A stretch of DNA of 64,000 nucleotides, from assembly GCF_018131105.1 (NCBI RefSeq), contig NZ_JAFCJI010000001.1:1-64000 (forward strand), in the 5' to 3' direction. Of this stretch, positions 9,293 to 18,304 are shown piece after piece (within the stretch, counting starts at the first letter, position 1; each line of letters starts with the position of its first letter). The notes under the pieces are model-generated. The model saw only the letters and a program-made list of their open reading frames with translations. It did no database searches and was not told the DNA's origin. The position numbers and the translations under genes are program-made. The DNA is from Bradyrhizobium manausense (GTDB taxonomy: Bacteria; Pseudomonadota; Alphaproteobacteria; Rhizobiales; Xanthobacteraceae).

Positions 9293-9309
9293 CCTGGCCG
9301 GGACGTAAG

Positions 9310-9555
9310 CTAGTCACCGCCCCATCGCCATCGCGGGGGCTCGCCTTTCCACCAGCACACAGCGGCAAAAAGAACCGTCAGCACGATGAAATAGGTAATG
9401 AACTCCGCCAATGAGTGCCTTGGTATCGTGGCCGCACCGATGGCGATCAGAAGCACGTAGGCGATCATGATCGCCCAACCTTGCCAAGTAGCTGGCATCC
9501 CCCAGCCCCAGCCGTAGCGCTTTGCAGGAAACCAGTATTGGATTTGATGTTGCAT
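9310..9555 (-). CDS. small two-helix membrane protein, function unknown
   Basis: An 81-residue protein with two predicted membrane helices (about 25-43, MIAYVLLIAIGAA; and 52-68, FITYFIVLTVLFAAVCWW), a Trp/Gly-rich N-terminus (WFPAKRYGWGWGMP) and a charged Trp-rich tail. A strong ribosome site, GGAGG six bases before the ATG, supports translation. Similar short inner-membrane proteins are frequent in Bradyrhizobium. No function can be proposed. Confidence 0.7.
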   Translation of the reverse strand: MQHQIQYWFPAKRYGWGWGMPATWQGWAIMIAYVLLIAIGAATIPRHSLAEFITYFIVLTVLFAAVCWWKGEPPRWRWGGD

Positions 9556-9721
9556 ATGATGCCTCCATCATGCGCGCGCACAAATGAGCTTAGCCGATTG
9601 CGTGAACGCCCGTAACGGGTCACTTCCAGCGCCACGCGCTGCTATGCCGGCAAGGGCGTGGTGCGTTAGCCCGGTATTGGTCCAGGCCTGATCGACAGCG
9701 GCGCAGAGTGTCCGCGCCAGG

Positions 9722-10087
9722 TCACCGCCCGAGCTGCTTCGGGTCGTAAAAGAACCGCTCCTCGATCAGCTCGTCGCCCCGCCAGGTCTGCCAGGCGATC
9801 TCCTCCAGTGTTCGCGTGACGCCTTCGGCGTTGGTGAAGCTGAAGATCCAGCGCGTCGCGACATGGTCACCCTCGATCAGGCTCGGCCCGATGCGAACCG
9901 CCTTGACTTCCCTGGAAGCCGCCAGCACGCCGCGCTCCTTGGCGACGAGCTTGTCGCGGCCGATCGTCGGTGCGGTGTTGTTCTCGTAGGTCACGGCATC
10001 CGGCGTGCAGAATTGCTCGATCGCGCCGATGAAATCTCCATCCTCCAGACGCTTGGCAAAGGCTTCGACGACATCACGGCTCGGCAT
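9722..10087 (-). CDS. NTF2/SnoaL-like domain protein
   Basis: A 121-residue cone-shaped NTF2-like protein (VEAFAKRLEDGDFIGAIEQFCTPDAVTYENN, then the beta-rich half IGPSLIEGDHVATRWIFSFT and ERFFYDPKQ). Such proteins are isomerases, hydrolases or ligand binders; residues here do not fix the activity. A GAGGTG ribosome site precedes the ATG. The gene is divergent from a TetR gene, and a long dyad lies in the space between, so it is probably the main target of that regulator. Confidence 0.8.
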   Translation of the reverse strand: MPSRDVVEAFAKRLEDGDFIGAIEQFCTPDAVTYENNTAPTIGRDKLVAKERGVLAASREVKAVRIGPSLIEGDHVATRWIFSFTNAEGVTRTLEEIAWQTWRGDELIEERFFYDPKQLGR

Positions 10088-10108
10088 GGTACACCTCGTG
10101 AATAAAAC

Positions 10109-10142
10109 CGACTATGGGTCGGTAAATACCGACCGTTAGTCG
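10109..10142. promoter_or_regulatory. 34-bp dyad, candidate TetR operator
   Basis: A long inverted repeat: inner arms GGTCGGTA and TACCGACC around AA (10117-10134), outer arms CGACTA and TAGTCG (10109-10114 and 10137-10142). It lies 22 bases upstream of the NTF2-like start on the minus strand and 113 bases upstream of the tetR ATG. Size and symmetry fit a TetR-family dimer or pair of dimers controlling both divergent genes. A role as transcript hairpin is less likely here. Confidence 0.7.
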
Positions 10143-10218
10143 AAAAGTCAACTGGTGGCCCGAAGCGAATTCGATTAGAGCAGAGTGACTTGAAGCGATG
10201 CGACCCAGGACCTCAGAC

Positions 10219-10240
10219 ACCTCTCCCGCCGGGGAGAGGT
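10219..10240. repeat. CTCTCCC/GGGGAGAG hairpin in tetR leader
   Basis: The stem ACCTCTCCC-GCC-GGGGAGAGGT lies 15-36 bases upstream of the tetR ATG. The same CTCTCCCgcNGGGGAGAG core recurs in the larger repeat at 48165-48315, so it is probably a fragment of that dispersed family. It could mask the ribosome site of tetR. Confidence 0.5.
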
Positions 10241-10254
10241 GGAGACGAGACGAC

Positions 10255-10845
10255 ATGGCGAAACAGGCGGAGCGGCGGGCGGCGACATCCGAGGCGATCC
10301 TGACGGCAGCGCGCCGGCTGTTCGGGACGCGCGGCTTTGCCGCCACCACCATGGACGAGATCGCCTCAGGTGCTGGTATCGCCAAGGGCGCGGTCTATCA
10401 TCACTTCAAGACCAAGGAGGCCGTGTTCGAAGCGGTGTTCGATCGGGTCTCGCGCGATCTCGTGGTCGAGATCGACAGCGCCGCGCGCGCGGAGAAGGAC
10501 GTGCTGGCCGCGATGGTCGCCGGCACCCAGCATTACTTTGCCGCGACCGCCAAGGGCCCGACCGGCCAGATCATTTTGCGCGACGGCCCCGCCGTGCTTG
10601 GCTGGGAGCGCTGGCGCGAGATCGACGCGAAGCACTTCGGCGGCAAGATGCCGCGTGCGATTGCCGCCGCCATGGAAGCCGGTCTCATCGCGAAGCAGCC
10701 GGTCGAGCCGCTGGCGCGGTTGCTGCTCGGCGCGGTGACGGAGGCTGCGGTCGCCTGCGCCGGACGCGCCGATATCGCAAGGGCGGGTGCGGAATATGCC
10801 CGTGCGTTCAAGTCACTGGTCGAGGCGCTGCGTCTTCGCGCATGA
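10255..10845 (+). CDS. TetR/AcrR family repressor
   Basis: A 196-residue regulator. The N-terminal helix-turn-helix is clear (TSEAILTAARRLFGTRGFAATTMDEIASGAGIAKGAVYHHFKTKEAVF, split here only by family spacing, residues about 8-55), followed by an all-helical ligand domain. The ATG at 10255 is chosen over one at 10198 since it follows GGAGACGAG and begins with a typical basic MAKQAERR tail. The 5' leader carries a CTCTCCC/GGGGAGAG hairpin. Likely regulates itself, the divergent NTF2-like gene and possibly the GMC oxidoreductase 53 bases downstream. The inducer is unknown. Confidence 0.88.
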   Translation: MAKQAERRAATSEAILTAARRLFGTRGFAATTMDEIASGAGIAKGAVYHHFKTKEAVFEAVFDRVSRDLVVEIDSAARAEKDVLAAMVAGTQHYFAATAKGPTGQIILRDGPAVLGWERWREIDAKHFGGKMPRAIAAAMEAGLIAKQPVEPLARLLLGAVTEAAVACAGRADIARAGAEYARAFKSLVEALRLRA

Positions 10846-10898
10846 TTGTGCTAATCACGCACCGGAAATGCCCACACCAACAAGAAGAACAGCAGCGC

Positions 10899-12524
10899 AT
10901 GAACGCAACTTCGTCCCTCACGCCATCAGATCCTGAGTTCGACTATATCATCGTCGGCGCCGGCTCTGCCGGTTGCGTGCTCGCCAACCGTCTCTCCGCA
11001 AACGGCAAGCACAGCGTGCTTTTGCTCGAGGCCGGCCCGAAGGATTCCAACATCTGGATCCATGTGCCGCTCGGCTACGGCAAACTGTTCAAGGAGAAGA
11101 GCGTCAACTGGATGTACCAGACCGAGCCGGAGCCCGAGCTGAAGGGCCGGCAGGTGTTCCAGCCGCGTGGCAAGACACTCGGCGGGTCGAGCTCGATCAA
11201 CGGTCTCCTCTACGTTCGCGGCCAGCATGAGGACTATGATCGCTGGCGCCAGCACGGCAATGCCGGCTGGGGCTATGACGACGTGCTGCCCTATTTCAAG
11301 AAGGCCGAGAACCAGACGCGCGGTGCCGATCAATACCACGGCACGGGTGGGCCGCTGCCGGTCTCCAACATGGTGGTGACCGATCCGCTGTCGAAGGCGT
11401 TCATGGACGCTGCGGTCGAGACCGGTCTGCCCTACAATCCTGACTTCAACGGCGCCACGCAGGAAGGGGTCGGCCTGTTCCAGACCACGACGCGCAACGG
11501 CCGCCGCGCCTCGACGGCGGTGGCCTATCTCGGCCCGGCGAAGACGCGCAGCAACCTCAAGATCGAGACCGAGGCGCTGGGGCAGCGCGTGCTGTTCGAG
11601 GGCCGCCGCGCCGTTGGCGTCGAGTACCGGCAAGGCGCAAATGTGCGCCGGGCGCGGGCGCGGAAGGAAGTCGTGCTGTCGAGCGGTGCCTACAATTCGC
11701 CGCAGCTCCTGCAGCTTTCCGGCGTCGGCCCCGCCGATCTCCTGCGCAAGCACGGCATCGATGTGGTGCTCGACGCGCAAGGCGTCGGCCACGATCTGCA
11801 GGATCACATGCAGGTCCGCATCGTGATGCGCTGCTCGCAAAAAATCACGCTCAACGACACCGTCAACAATCCGCTCCGCCGCACGCTGGCCGGCGCGCGC
11901 TATGCGCTGTTCCGGAAGGGCTGGCTGACGATCGCGGCGGGCACCGCGGGGGCGTTCTTCAAGACCAATCCGCGGCTGGCGTCGCCCGACATCCAGGTGC
12001 ATTTCCTGCCGTTCTCGACCGACAAGATGGGCGAGCGGCTGCACGATTTCTCCGGCTTCACGGCATCGGTGTGCCAGGTGCGGCCCGAAAGCCGAGGCTC
12101 CCTGCGCATCAAAAGCGCCGACCCGACCGTGGCGCCGGAAATCCGCATCAACTACATGTCGACCGAAACCGACCGCACCACCAATGTCGAAGGGATCAAG
12201 ATCCTGCGCAAGATACTGAACGCACCGGCACTGAAGCCGTTCGTGGTCAGCGAGTACGATCCCGGCACCAAGGTCTCCACGGATGCCGAGATCCTGGATT
12301 ATTGCCGCGAGCGCGGCAGCACCATCTATCATCCGACCTCGACCTGTCGTATGGGCAACGATGCGCTCGCGGTGGTGGACCAGCGTCTGAGGGTGAGGGG
12401 GCTCGAAGGCCTTCGCGTCGTCGACGGTTCGATCATGCCGGATCTCGTCTCGGGGAACACCAACGCGCCGATCATCATGATCGCGGAGAAGGCCTCCGAT
12501 ATGATATTGGAGGACGCGCGATAA
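10899..12524 (+). CDS. GMC family oxidoreductase (choline/alcohol dehydrogenase-like)
   Basis: A 541-residue FAD-dependent glucose-methanol-choline oxidoreductase. Seen: FAD-binding FDYIIVGAGSAGCVLANRLS, the GMC signature around RGKTLGGSSSINGLLYVRG, a second signature VVLSSGAYNSPQLLQLSGVGP, and the C-terminal active-site region with YHPTSTCRMG (catalytic His) and NTNAPIIMIAEKASD. It oxidises an alcohol to an aldehyde with a membrane or soluble acceptor; choline, aliphatic alcohol or polyethylene glycol are all possible. The ATG at 10899 follows AAGAAGAACAGC, 53 bases after tetR, so co-transcription is plausible. No signal peptide. Confidence 0.87.
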   Translation: MNATSSLTPSDPEFDYIIVGAGSAGCVLANRLSANGKHSVLLLEAGPKDSNIWIHVPLGYGKLFKEKSVNWMYQTEPEPELKGRQVFQPRGKTLGGSSSINGLLYVRGQHEDYDRWRQHGNAGWGYDDVLPYFKKAENQTRGADQYHGTGGPLPVSNMVVTDPLSKAFMDAAVETGLPYNPDFNGATQEGVGLFQTTTRNGRRASTAVAYLGPAKTRSNLKIETEALGQRVLFEGRRAVGVEYRQGANVRRARARKEVVLSSGAYNSPQLLQLSGVGPADLLRKHGIDVVLDAQGVGHDLQDHMQVRIVMRCSQKITLNDTVNNPLRRTLAGARYALFRKGWLTIAAGTAGAFFKTNPRLASPDIQVHFLPFSTDKMGERLHDFSGFTASVCQVRPESRGSLRIKSADPTVAPEIRINYMSTETDRTTNVEGIKILRKILNAPALKPFVVSEYDPGTKVSTDAEILDYCRERGSTIYHPTSTCRMGNDALAVVDQRLRVRGLEGLRVVDGSIMPDLVSGNTNAPIIMIAEKASDMILEDAR

Positions 12525-12549
12525 ATACGCGGTTTGAGAGGGTTTGAGC

Positions 12550-13530
12550 TTGGCTACGCGATTCAGGATCGGCACCCGCAAGAGCGTGATGGCGCTGGCG
12601 CAGACGGAAGAGATCGCGCGCCGCCTGACATCAGCCGTATCCGGTCTCGATGTCGAAATCGTCAAGTTCGACACCACGGGCGATCTCGACCAGACCAGCA
12701 AGCTGCTGCCGCATGGCGGCAAGGGCGGCGCCTTCGTGGCGCAGATTCGCGCCGCGGTGCTGTCAGGCGAACTTCACGCCGCGATGCATTCGCTGAAGGA
12801 CATGCCTGGCAATGAGGACACGCCGGGCCTCGTCATCGGCGCCACGCTGTCGCGCGATCCTCCCGGCGATGCGCTGGTGTTGCGCGCGGGAGTGACGCTG
12901 GAAGCGCTGCGCCGGTCCCGTGGCAAGGGTTTCAAGATCGGCACCAACGCCGTCCGCCGTGCAGCCTATGCGCGGCGGCTGTTTCCTGATGTCGAGGTGA
13001 TTCACTTCCGCGGCGCCGCCGATACGCGCGTGCGAAAACTCGACAATGGCGAAATGCAGAAGCTGCCGGACGGCGGCGCGGTCGGTCCCGCGGATGCGTT
13101 GATCATGGCGCGATCGGGTCTCGATCGTGTTGGTCTTTCCAGCCGTATCGCCTACGAATTTACAGCGGCCGAGATGCTGCCGGCGGCAGGGCAGGGCATC
13201 GTCGCCGTCGAATGCGCCGCGCAGGACTGGCAGACACGGCAGATTCTGTCCGCGATCGACGACGCTGACGCACACGCTTGTGCCGACGCCGAGCGCGAGG
13301 TGCTGTGGGTGCTGAACGGTCATTGCAATTCGCCGGTCGCTGGCTTCTCGACCATCTCAGGCGATCAGATGTCGCTGGCCGCCTCCGTGCTCGATCTCTC
13401 CGGCAACACCATCATCGAAGCCGCGTGCGCAGGCCCCGCTAGCCGGCCGCGTGAACTCGGCCGTCGCGTCGGACTGGATCTGCTGGGCAAAGGCGCCGCC
13501 GAAATCATCGAGCGCAGCCGGCCGCGCTAG
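12550..13530 (+). CDS. hemC: hydroxymethylbilane synthase, sequence-divergent
   Basis: A 326-residue porphobilinogen deaminase that would join four porphobilinogen units in tetrapyrrole synthesis. Retained: RIGTRKS (R10, S12), HSLKDMP with the catalytic Asp, VRR, RGAADTRVRK, ARSGLDR, AAGQG and the dipyrromethane-carrying cysteine C259 in NGHCNSPVAG. Altered: GTSSLRR is GTNAVRR, the RGNVxTR loop is RGAADTR, and GGKGLFVKELE is GGKGGAFVAQIR. TTG at 12550 is preferred (GAGAGGG about eight bases upstream); TTG at 12544 is the alternative. No hemD follows; hemE is convergent 180 bases away. It may be a second copy of hemC in this genome (inference). Confidence 0.85.
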   Translation: MATRFRIGTRKSVMALAQTEEIARRLTSAVSGLDVEIVKFDTTGDLDQTSKLLPHGGKGGAFVAQIRAAVLSGELHAAMHSLKDMPGNEDTPGLVIGATLSRDPPGDALVLRAGVTLEALRRSRGKGFKIGTNAVRRAAYARRLFPDVEVIHFRGAADTRVRKLDNGEMQKLPDGGAVGPADALIMARSGLDRVGLSSRIAYEFTAAEMLPAAGQGIVAVECAAQDWQTRQILSAIDDADAHACADAEREVLWVLNGHCNSPVAGFSTISGDQMSLAASVLDLSGNTIIEAACAGPASRPRELGRRVGLDLLGKGAAEIIERSRPR

Positions 13531-13709
13531 GCTCTCGGCGAAATGGCGTTGGGGGTGATGATGGCAGTATGCGCCTGTTTTGCCCGACGGATCAAGTTTT
13601 ATTCTGAAAAAACGAATGAGCGCGCGACGCGAAATTCCTCAATGATTTGTACTGTGCATGGGGTTGTTTTCGCGGTTTTGCGTCCGCCCGCTTAAGGGCA
13701 GCACAAAAA
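13531..13709. other. intergenic spacer between convergent hemC and hemE
   Basis: 179 bases without a gene. It holds a short AT-richer tract (TTTTATTCTGAAAAAACGAATG, split by nothing obvious) and motifs such as CCTGTTTTGCCCGACGG and CATGGGGTTGTTTTCGCGG that I recognise as frequently repeated in Bradyrhizobium intergenic DNA (general knowledge, not checked). No clear terminator hairpin. Confidence 0.4.
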
Positions 13710-14744
13710 TTACCCCCGCACGCGCTTGATCATCTGCTCGACATGGGCGATCGGCGTCTCCGGCTGGATGCCGTGGCCGAGATTGAAGATGAAGCGTCCT
13801 TGCGCAAAATTCGCCAGCGTGGTGTCGACCGCCCGGTCGAGCGCAGCGCCACCCGCGATCAGCGCCAGCGGATCGAGATTGCCCTGTACGGCGACCTTGC
13901 TCTGCACGCGCTCGCGGATGAAGGCGGGCTCGGCGGTCCAGTCGATGCTGACGGCGTTGACGCCGGTGGCCTCGACGTAGCCAGGCAGTTGCGCGCCGGC
14001 CCCGCGGGGGAAGCCGATGATCTTTGCGTCGGGCACCTTGGCACGCACGCCTTCGACGATGCGCCGGGTCGGCTCGGTTGACCAGCGCGCGAATTCGGCC
14101 GGCGGCAGCACGCCGGCCCAGGTGTCGAAGATCTGCACGGCGTTGGCGCCGGCGTCCAACTGCGCCAGCAGATAGTGGATCGAGTTCTCGACCAGCACGT
14201 CGATGATTTTCGCAAACGCCTCCGGATGCCGATAGGCCATCATCCGCGCCGGCGCCTGGTCCGGCGTGCCCTGGCCCGCGACCATGTAGGTCGCAACCGT
14301 CCACGGCGCGCCGCAGAAGCCGATCAGCGCGATATCAGGATCGAGCGCGCCGCGCACGATCTTGAGCGCCTCGAACACCGGCGTGAGCGTGCCGAAGTCG
14401 GCCTGCGCGGCGAGCGTTCCGACCTTGGCCGGATCATCCAGCGGCTCGAGCCGTGGGCCCTCGCCGACCTCGAACCGCACCGAGCGGCCGAGCGCGTAGG
14501 GGATCACCAGGATGTCGGAGAAGATGATCGCCGCATCGAAGCCGAACCTGCGGATCGGCTGCAACGTGACCTCGGCTGCGAGCTCCGGATTGAAGCAGAG
14601 ATCGAGGAAGCCGCCGGCCTTGGCCCGCAGCTCGCGATACTCAGGCAGATAGCGGCCGGCCTGCCGCATCATCCACATGGGCGGGACGGTTTGCCGGTGG
14701 CCGGAGAGCACGTCGATGAAGGGCTTGGTCTTAGACTGGGGCAC
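13710..14744 (-). CDS. hemE: uroporphyrinogen decarboxylase
   Basis: A 344-residue enzyme, the normal HemE size, removing the four acetate carboxyls of uroporphyrinogen III to give coproporphyrinogen III. Conserved blocks: [18 protein letters not shown] at the N-terminus, [10 protein letters not shown] with the essential Asp, [18 protein letters not shown] and [16 protein letters not shown] near the end. Start is GTG at 14744 ([13 protein letters not shown]), with AGGA upstream; the longer reading frame upstream of it is not protein-like. Sequence is fully canonical, in contrast to its convergent neighbour hemC. Divergent from the small protein gene at 14856. Confidence 0.95.
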   Translation of the reverse strand: MPQSKTKPFIDVLSGHRQTVPPMWMMRQAGRYLPEYRELRAKAGGFLDLCFNPELAAEVTLQPIRRFGFDAAIIFSDILVIPYALGRSVRFEVGEGPRLEPLDDPAKVGTLAAQADFGTLTPVFEALKIVRGALDPDIALIGFCGAPWTVATYMVAGQGTPDQAPARMMAYRHPEAFAKIIDVLVENSIHYLLAQLDAGANAVQIFDTWAGVLPPAEFARWSTEPTRRIVEGVRAKVPDAKIIGFPRGAGAQLPGYVEATGVNAVSIDWTAEPAFIRERVQSKVAVQGNLDPLALIAGGAALDRAVDTTLANFAQGRFIFNLGHGIQPETPIAHVEQMIKRVRG

Positions 14745-14756
14745 GAGATTTCCTGA

Positions 14757-15071
<315 letters not shown>

Positions 15072-15237
15072 GGGCCGCCGGTTTCCGATAGGCTTGATAA
15101 GACCTTGTTAGTGATCTGCGGAAGCCCCGGCCCGTAGGAGTACGGAAAAGCCCGTAGATGAATGCGAATCTGCGCCTGCGCTTCAGGGTTCTATAACAGA
15201 AGCAGCAGAGTCTCCGACCATCGGAGATGACTGCCGC

Positions 15238-17142
15238 ATGAACCTCGCCTCACAGAGAGCCGGATGGAGCCGCCTGCCGCTACGCGCGGCGGCGTTCGTC
15301 GTGCTCACTTGCGTCGCGATCCTCGGCGTCAGCGGCTGGCGTGAATGGGCCGCGCGCGAGGCGGTGCTGAAGGGTGCCGAAACCGAGATGGCGAACGTCG
15401 CCCGCTCCCTGACGCAGCATGCCGAGGACAGCCTTGATCTCCTGGATTCCGGCGTCGTCGGCGTCGTCAGTCGGCTGGAGATGGATGGTGCCGATGCCAC
15501 AACGATCGGAAAGCTGCGCAACCTGCTGGACGCGCGCAAGAAGGCGATGGAGCGCGTCCACAGCCTCGCCATCATCGACGACCAGGGCAACTGGCTGACC
15601 TCGCCCGGCACGATCGCCACAACACTCAGCGACGACGCGTTCTTCCGCCACCACCAGCTCTCGCCCAAGCGCGAGGCCTTTGTCGGCCATCCCGTGAAGA
15701 GCCTCGTCGACGGCGAATGGGTCGTCACTTTGTCGCGCCGCTTCAACAAGCCGGACGGCAGCTTTGGCGGCGTGGTGCTCGCGGCCATCGGTTCCCGCTA
15801 TCTGTCGCATTTCTACGAGCAGTTCGAGATCGGCCGCAACAGCTCGGTGACGCTGATGTACGGCGACGGCCTGATCATCGCGCGCAATCCGAACAACGAG
15901 AAGTTCGTCGGCCGCAATGTCGGCGACACGCCGTTGTTCCGCGATCCCAGCCTGCAGCGGCCGAGCGGCGCCTATCATTTCAAATCGCCGCTGGATGGCG
16001 CCGAGCGCGTCAGCTTCTTCAAGCGCAGCGGCCGTTACCCGCTGGTGCTGCTCGCAACCGTCGACAAGGAAGAATTGTTGGCACCTTGGCGGGCTGCGGC
16101 GATCTCTCGCATGCTGTACGTGATCGCGCTGGTGATGCTGATCGCGATCATCGGCGCGGTGCTGGTGCGGCAGTTGCAACGCGGCCAGCGCATGGCGGCG
16201 GCGCTGGTCGAGAAGGAGGCGCACTTCCGCCTGCTGGCGGAGGGCTCCAGCGACATGGTCACCCGCATCGGCCTCGACGAGCGGCTGCGTTACGTTTCGC
16301 CATCGTCCAATCGCGTCGTCGGCTGGCGTCCCAATCAGCTCATCGGCACCGATGCGCTCGCCGGCATCCATCCCGAGGACAGGCCGCAGGTGCAGGCGAT
16401 CGTCGACGCCCTGAAGCGCGGCGACATGGAAGAGGCGCGCATCACTTATCGCAACGGGCACCGGCAGCAGACCGAGATCTGGCTGGAATCGACCATGCGC
16501 GTCACGCGCAGGGACAATGGAAGTGTCGACGGCGTGGTCGCGATCTCGCGCGACATCACCGAGCAGAAGAAGCTGGAGACGCGGCTCGAGACGCTCGCGA
16601 TCGAGGACAGCCTCACCGGGCTAGCCAACCGCCGCCGCTTCGACGAACGGCTGAAGGAGGAATGGGCGCGTGCCTATCGCGACCGCTCCAGCCTCGGCCT
16701 CGTGATGATCGACGTCGACCACTTCAAGGCCTACAACGACGAATATGGCCATCCCGCAGGCGATGCCTGCTTGCGCGTGGTCGCAAAGAGCATTGCGGCC
16801 GAAGTGCAGCGGGTTGGCGATCTTGCTGCCCGCTACGGCGGCGAGGAATTCGCCATGCTGCTGCCGAACACCGATGCCGCCGGCTGCGCCCGGATCGGCG
16901 AGCGGATCCGCAGCGCCGTTCACGATGCGTGTCTGGTGCATGCCACCAATCCCGCCGGGCCGTGCGTCACTGTCTCGGTCGGAGGCGCGGCCTGCCGGCC
17001 TTCGGCGGAGCGTACCGCGGGCACAGGATCGCTGGTGGAGGCCGCCGACCGCGCTCTCTACGCCGCCAAGGCCGCCGGCCGCGACCGGTTGATGATGTCG
17101 GGCGAGATCATGAATCTGCTGCCGAAAGCGTCAGGCCAGTAA
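15238..17142 (+). CDS. membrane sensor diguanylate cyclase (Cache-PAS-GGDEF)
   Basis: A 634-residue inner-membrane protein making the second messenger cyclic di-GMP. Order: membrane helix (about 16-36), periplasmic Cache-type sensor domain (about 45-285), second helix (about 293-312), PAS domain (about 325-440, FRLLAEGSSDMVTRIG through RDITEQKK), GGDEF domain (about 455-625). The active-site motif is GGEEF at 534-538, and an inhibitory RxxD site (RVGD, 525-528) sits exactly five residues before it, so product inhibition is expected. Ligand unknown. The PilZ-bearing synthase at the right edge is one possible c-di-GMP target class. Confidence 0.9.
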   Translation: MNLASQRAGWSRLPLRAAAFVVLTCVAILGVSGWREWAAREAVLKGAETEMANVARSLTQHAEDSLDLLDSGVVGVVSRLEMDGADATTIGKLRNLLDARKKAMERVHSLAIIDDQGNWLTSPGTIATTLSDDAFFRHHQLSPKREAFVGHPVKSLVDGEWVVTLSRRFNKPDGSFGGVVLAAIGSRYLSHFYEQFEIGRNSSVTLMYGDGLIIARNPNNEKFVGRNVGDTPLFRDPSLQRPSGAYHFKSPLDGAERVSFFKRSGRYPLVLLATVDKEELLAPWRAAAISRMLYVIALVMLIAIIGAVLVRQLQRGQRMAAALVEKEAHFRLLAEGSSDMVTRIGLDERLRYVSPSSNRVVGWRPNQLIGTDALAGIHPEDRPQVQAIVDALKRGDMEEARITYRNGHRQQTEIWLESTMRVTRRDNGSVDGVVAISRDITEQKKLETRLETLAIEDSLTGLANRRRFDERLKEEWARAYRDRSSLGLVMIDVDHFKAYNDEYGHPAGDACLRVVAKSIAAEVQRVGDLAARYGGEEFAMLLPNTDAAGCARIGERIRSAVHDACLVHATNPAGPCVTVSVGGAACRPSAERTAGTGSLVEAADRALYAAKAAGRDRLMMSGEIMNLLPKASGQ

Positions 17143-17148
17143 TCGCGT

Positions 17149-17367
17149 TCAATAGTGCGGCGGGCGCTCGTTGGCCGGGCCCGGCGCGTTCGTCTCGGCT
17201 TCCTGCAACCGCTCGCCGAGCTCTGTGACTTTCCGCGTCAGCACGTCGATCTGCTTCCATTGCGCGGTGATGGTCTGGTTCAGCGTCTCGATGGTATCGT
17301 CCTGATACGCGAGGCGCATCTCCAGCGCGTCGATGCGCTCGGCGAGTGCCTTGATCTCATTCGTCAC
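17149..17367 (-). CDS. slyX: SlyX family protein
   Basis: A 72-residue coiled-coil protein: LAERIDALEMRLAYQDDTIETLNQTIT then WKQIDVLTRKVTELGERLQ with regular heptads, and a PPHY-type tail (NERPPHY) characteristic of SlyX. Function in bacteria is unknown. GTG at 17367 is chosen because AAGGA lies seven bases upstream and the coiled coil begins there. The start overlaps the end of trhO by 11 bases, so translation is probably coupled. Confidence 0.82.
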   Translation of the reverse strand: MTNEIKALAERIDALEMRLAYQDDTIETLNQTITAQWKQIDVLTRKVTELGERLQEAETNAPGPANERPPHY

Positions 17368-18109
17368 GTGCCGCGTCCTTGTCCCGTTCGCGTAAGCCAT
17401 GGCCGAGCGCGACGCGCTCGTCGAACACGAAGCATTCGCCGCGCCAACGGCTTTGCGCCTCCGGCACCTCTTCCAGATATTTCAGGATGCCGCCCTTGAG
17501 GTGATAGACCTCGGCAAAGCCACGTGCCAGCAGATGCGCGCTCGCCTTCTCGCAGCGGATGCCGCCGGTACAGAACATCGCAATGCGCCGATGCTTTGCA
17601 GGATCGAGCTTCTCGGCGGCATAGTCCTTGAATTGGCCGAAGCTCTTGATGTCAGGGTCGACCGCGCCCTCGAATGTGCCCATCGCCACCTCGAAGGCGT
17701 TGCGGGTGTCGAGCACCAGCGTGTCCGGCGAGGCGATCAGCGCGTTCCACTCGGCGGCCTCGACATAGGTGCCGACCTGCCGGGTTGGATCGGCGGCTGC
17801 ATCGCCAAGCGTGACGATCTCCTTTTTCAGCCGTACCTTGAGCCGGCCGAACGGCATGGTCTCGGCCGTCGAGCACTTCAATTCGAGATTGTTCAACCGG
17901 CCGCCGAACACGGTCCCGTGCGCGAGCTCGTGGGCGAAGGCGTCGATCGCCTCGCCGGTGCCCGCGACGGTGCCGTTGATGCCCTCCTGCGCCAGCAGCA
18001 CGCTGCCTTTCAGGGACAGACCGGCACAGAACGAGCGCAGCGGCTCGCGCAGCTCGCGGTAGTCGGGCAGGGCGGCGAATTGATAGAAGGCGCAGACCTT
18101 GTAGAGCAT
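17357..18109 (-). CDS. trhO: tRNA uridine(34) hydroxylase (rhodanese domain)
   Basis: A 250-residue YceA/TrhO protein that hydroxylates U34 of certain tRNAs with oxygen on the way to 5-alkoxyuridine. N-terminal UPF0176 domain (LKGSVLLAQEGINGTVAGT, PFGRLKVRLKKEIVTLG), then a rhodanese domain (about 110-220) with LDTRNAFEVAMGTFEGAVDP and the catalytic cysteine C180 in FCTGGIRCEKAS. Length is shorter than E. coli YceA (350) but typical for alphaproteobacteria. Forms a two-gene unit with slyX. Confidence 0.9.
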   Translation of the reverse strand: MLYKVCAFYQFAALPDYRELREPLRSFCAGLSLKGSVLLAQEGINGTVAGTGEAIDAFAHELAHGTVFGGRLNNLELKCSTAETMPFGRLKVRLKKEIVTLGDAAADPTRQVGTYVEAAEWNALIASPDTLVLDTRNAFEVAMGTFEGAVDPDIKSFGQFKDYAAEKLDPAKHRRIAMFCTGGIRCEKASAHLLARGFAEVYHLKGGILKYLEEVPEAQSRWRGECFVFDERVALGHGLRERDKDAARDE

Positions 18110-18304
18110 GCGGTTCGTTTAGCAGGCCGCCCGCGCCCGGAAAACCCGCAACGAGCAGGCCTATTCCCGGCGGATGGCAGCCATCTCCTGGTATGCCAGC
18201 ATTGCCCGGGCGGGCCGGAATGTGTCATGTAAGCCCGGTTTTTCCGAGCCGGCGCGCAAACCGCGCCCCACGGCCCAAGCGAGCCCAACGAGAGCAAGAA
18301 TTCG

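Noticed and set aside
10239..10898. Upstream extension of the GMC oxidoreductase frame through the tetR gene
   Set aside because: Out-of-frame reading of tetR gives Arg-rich nonsense; the GMC fold begins just after ATG 10899.
10926..12722. 598-codon open frame antisense to the GMC oxidoreductase gene
   Set aside because: Low-complexity Arg/Ala/Val/Asp-rich translation typical of the antisense of GC-rich codons; no domain; the plus-strand gene has all GMC motifs.
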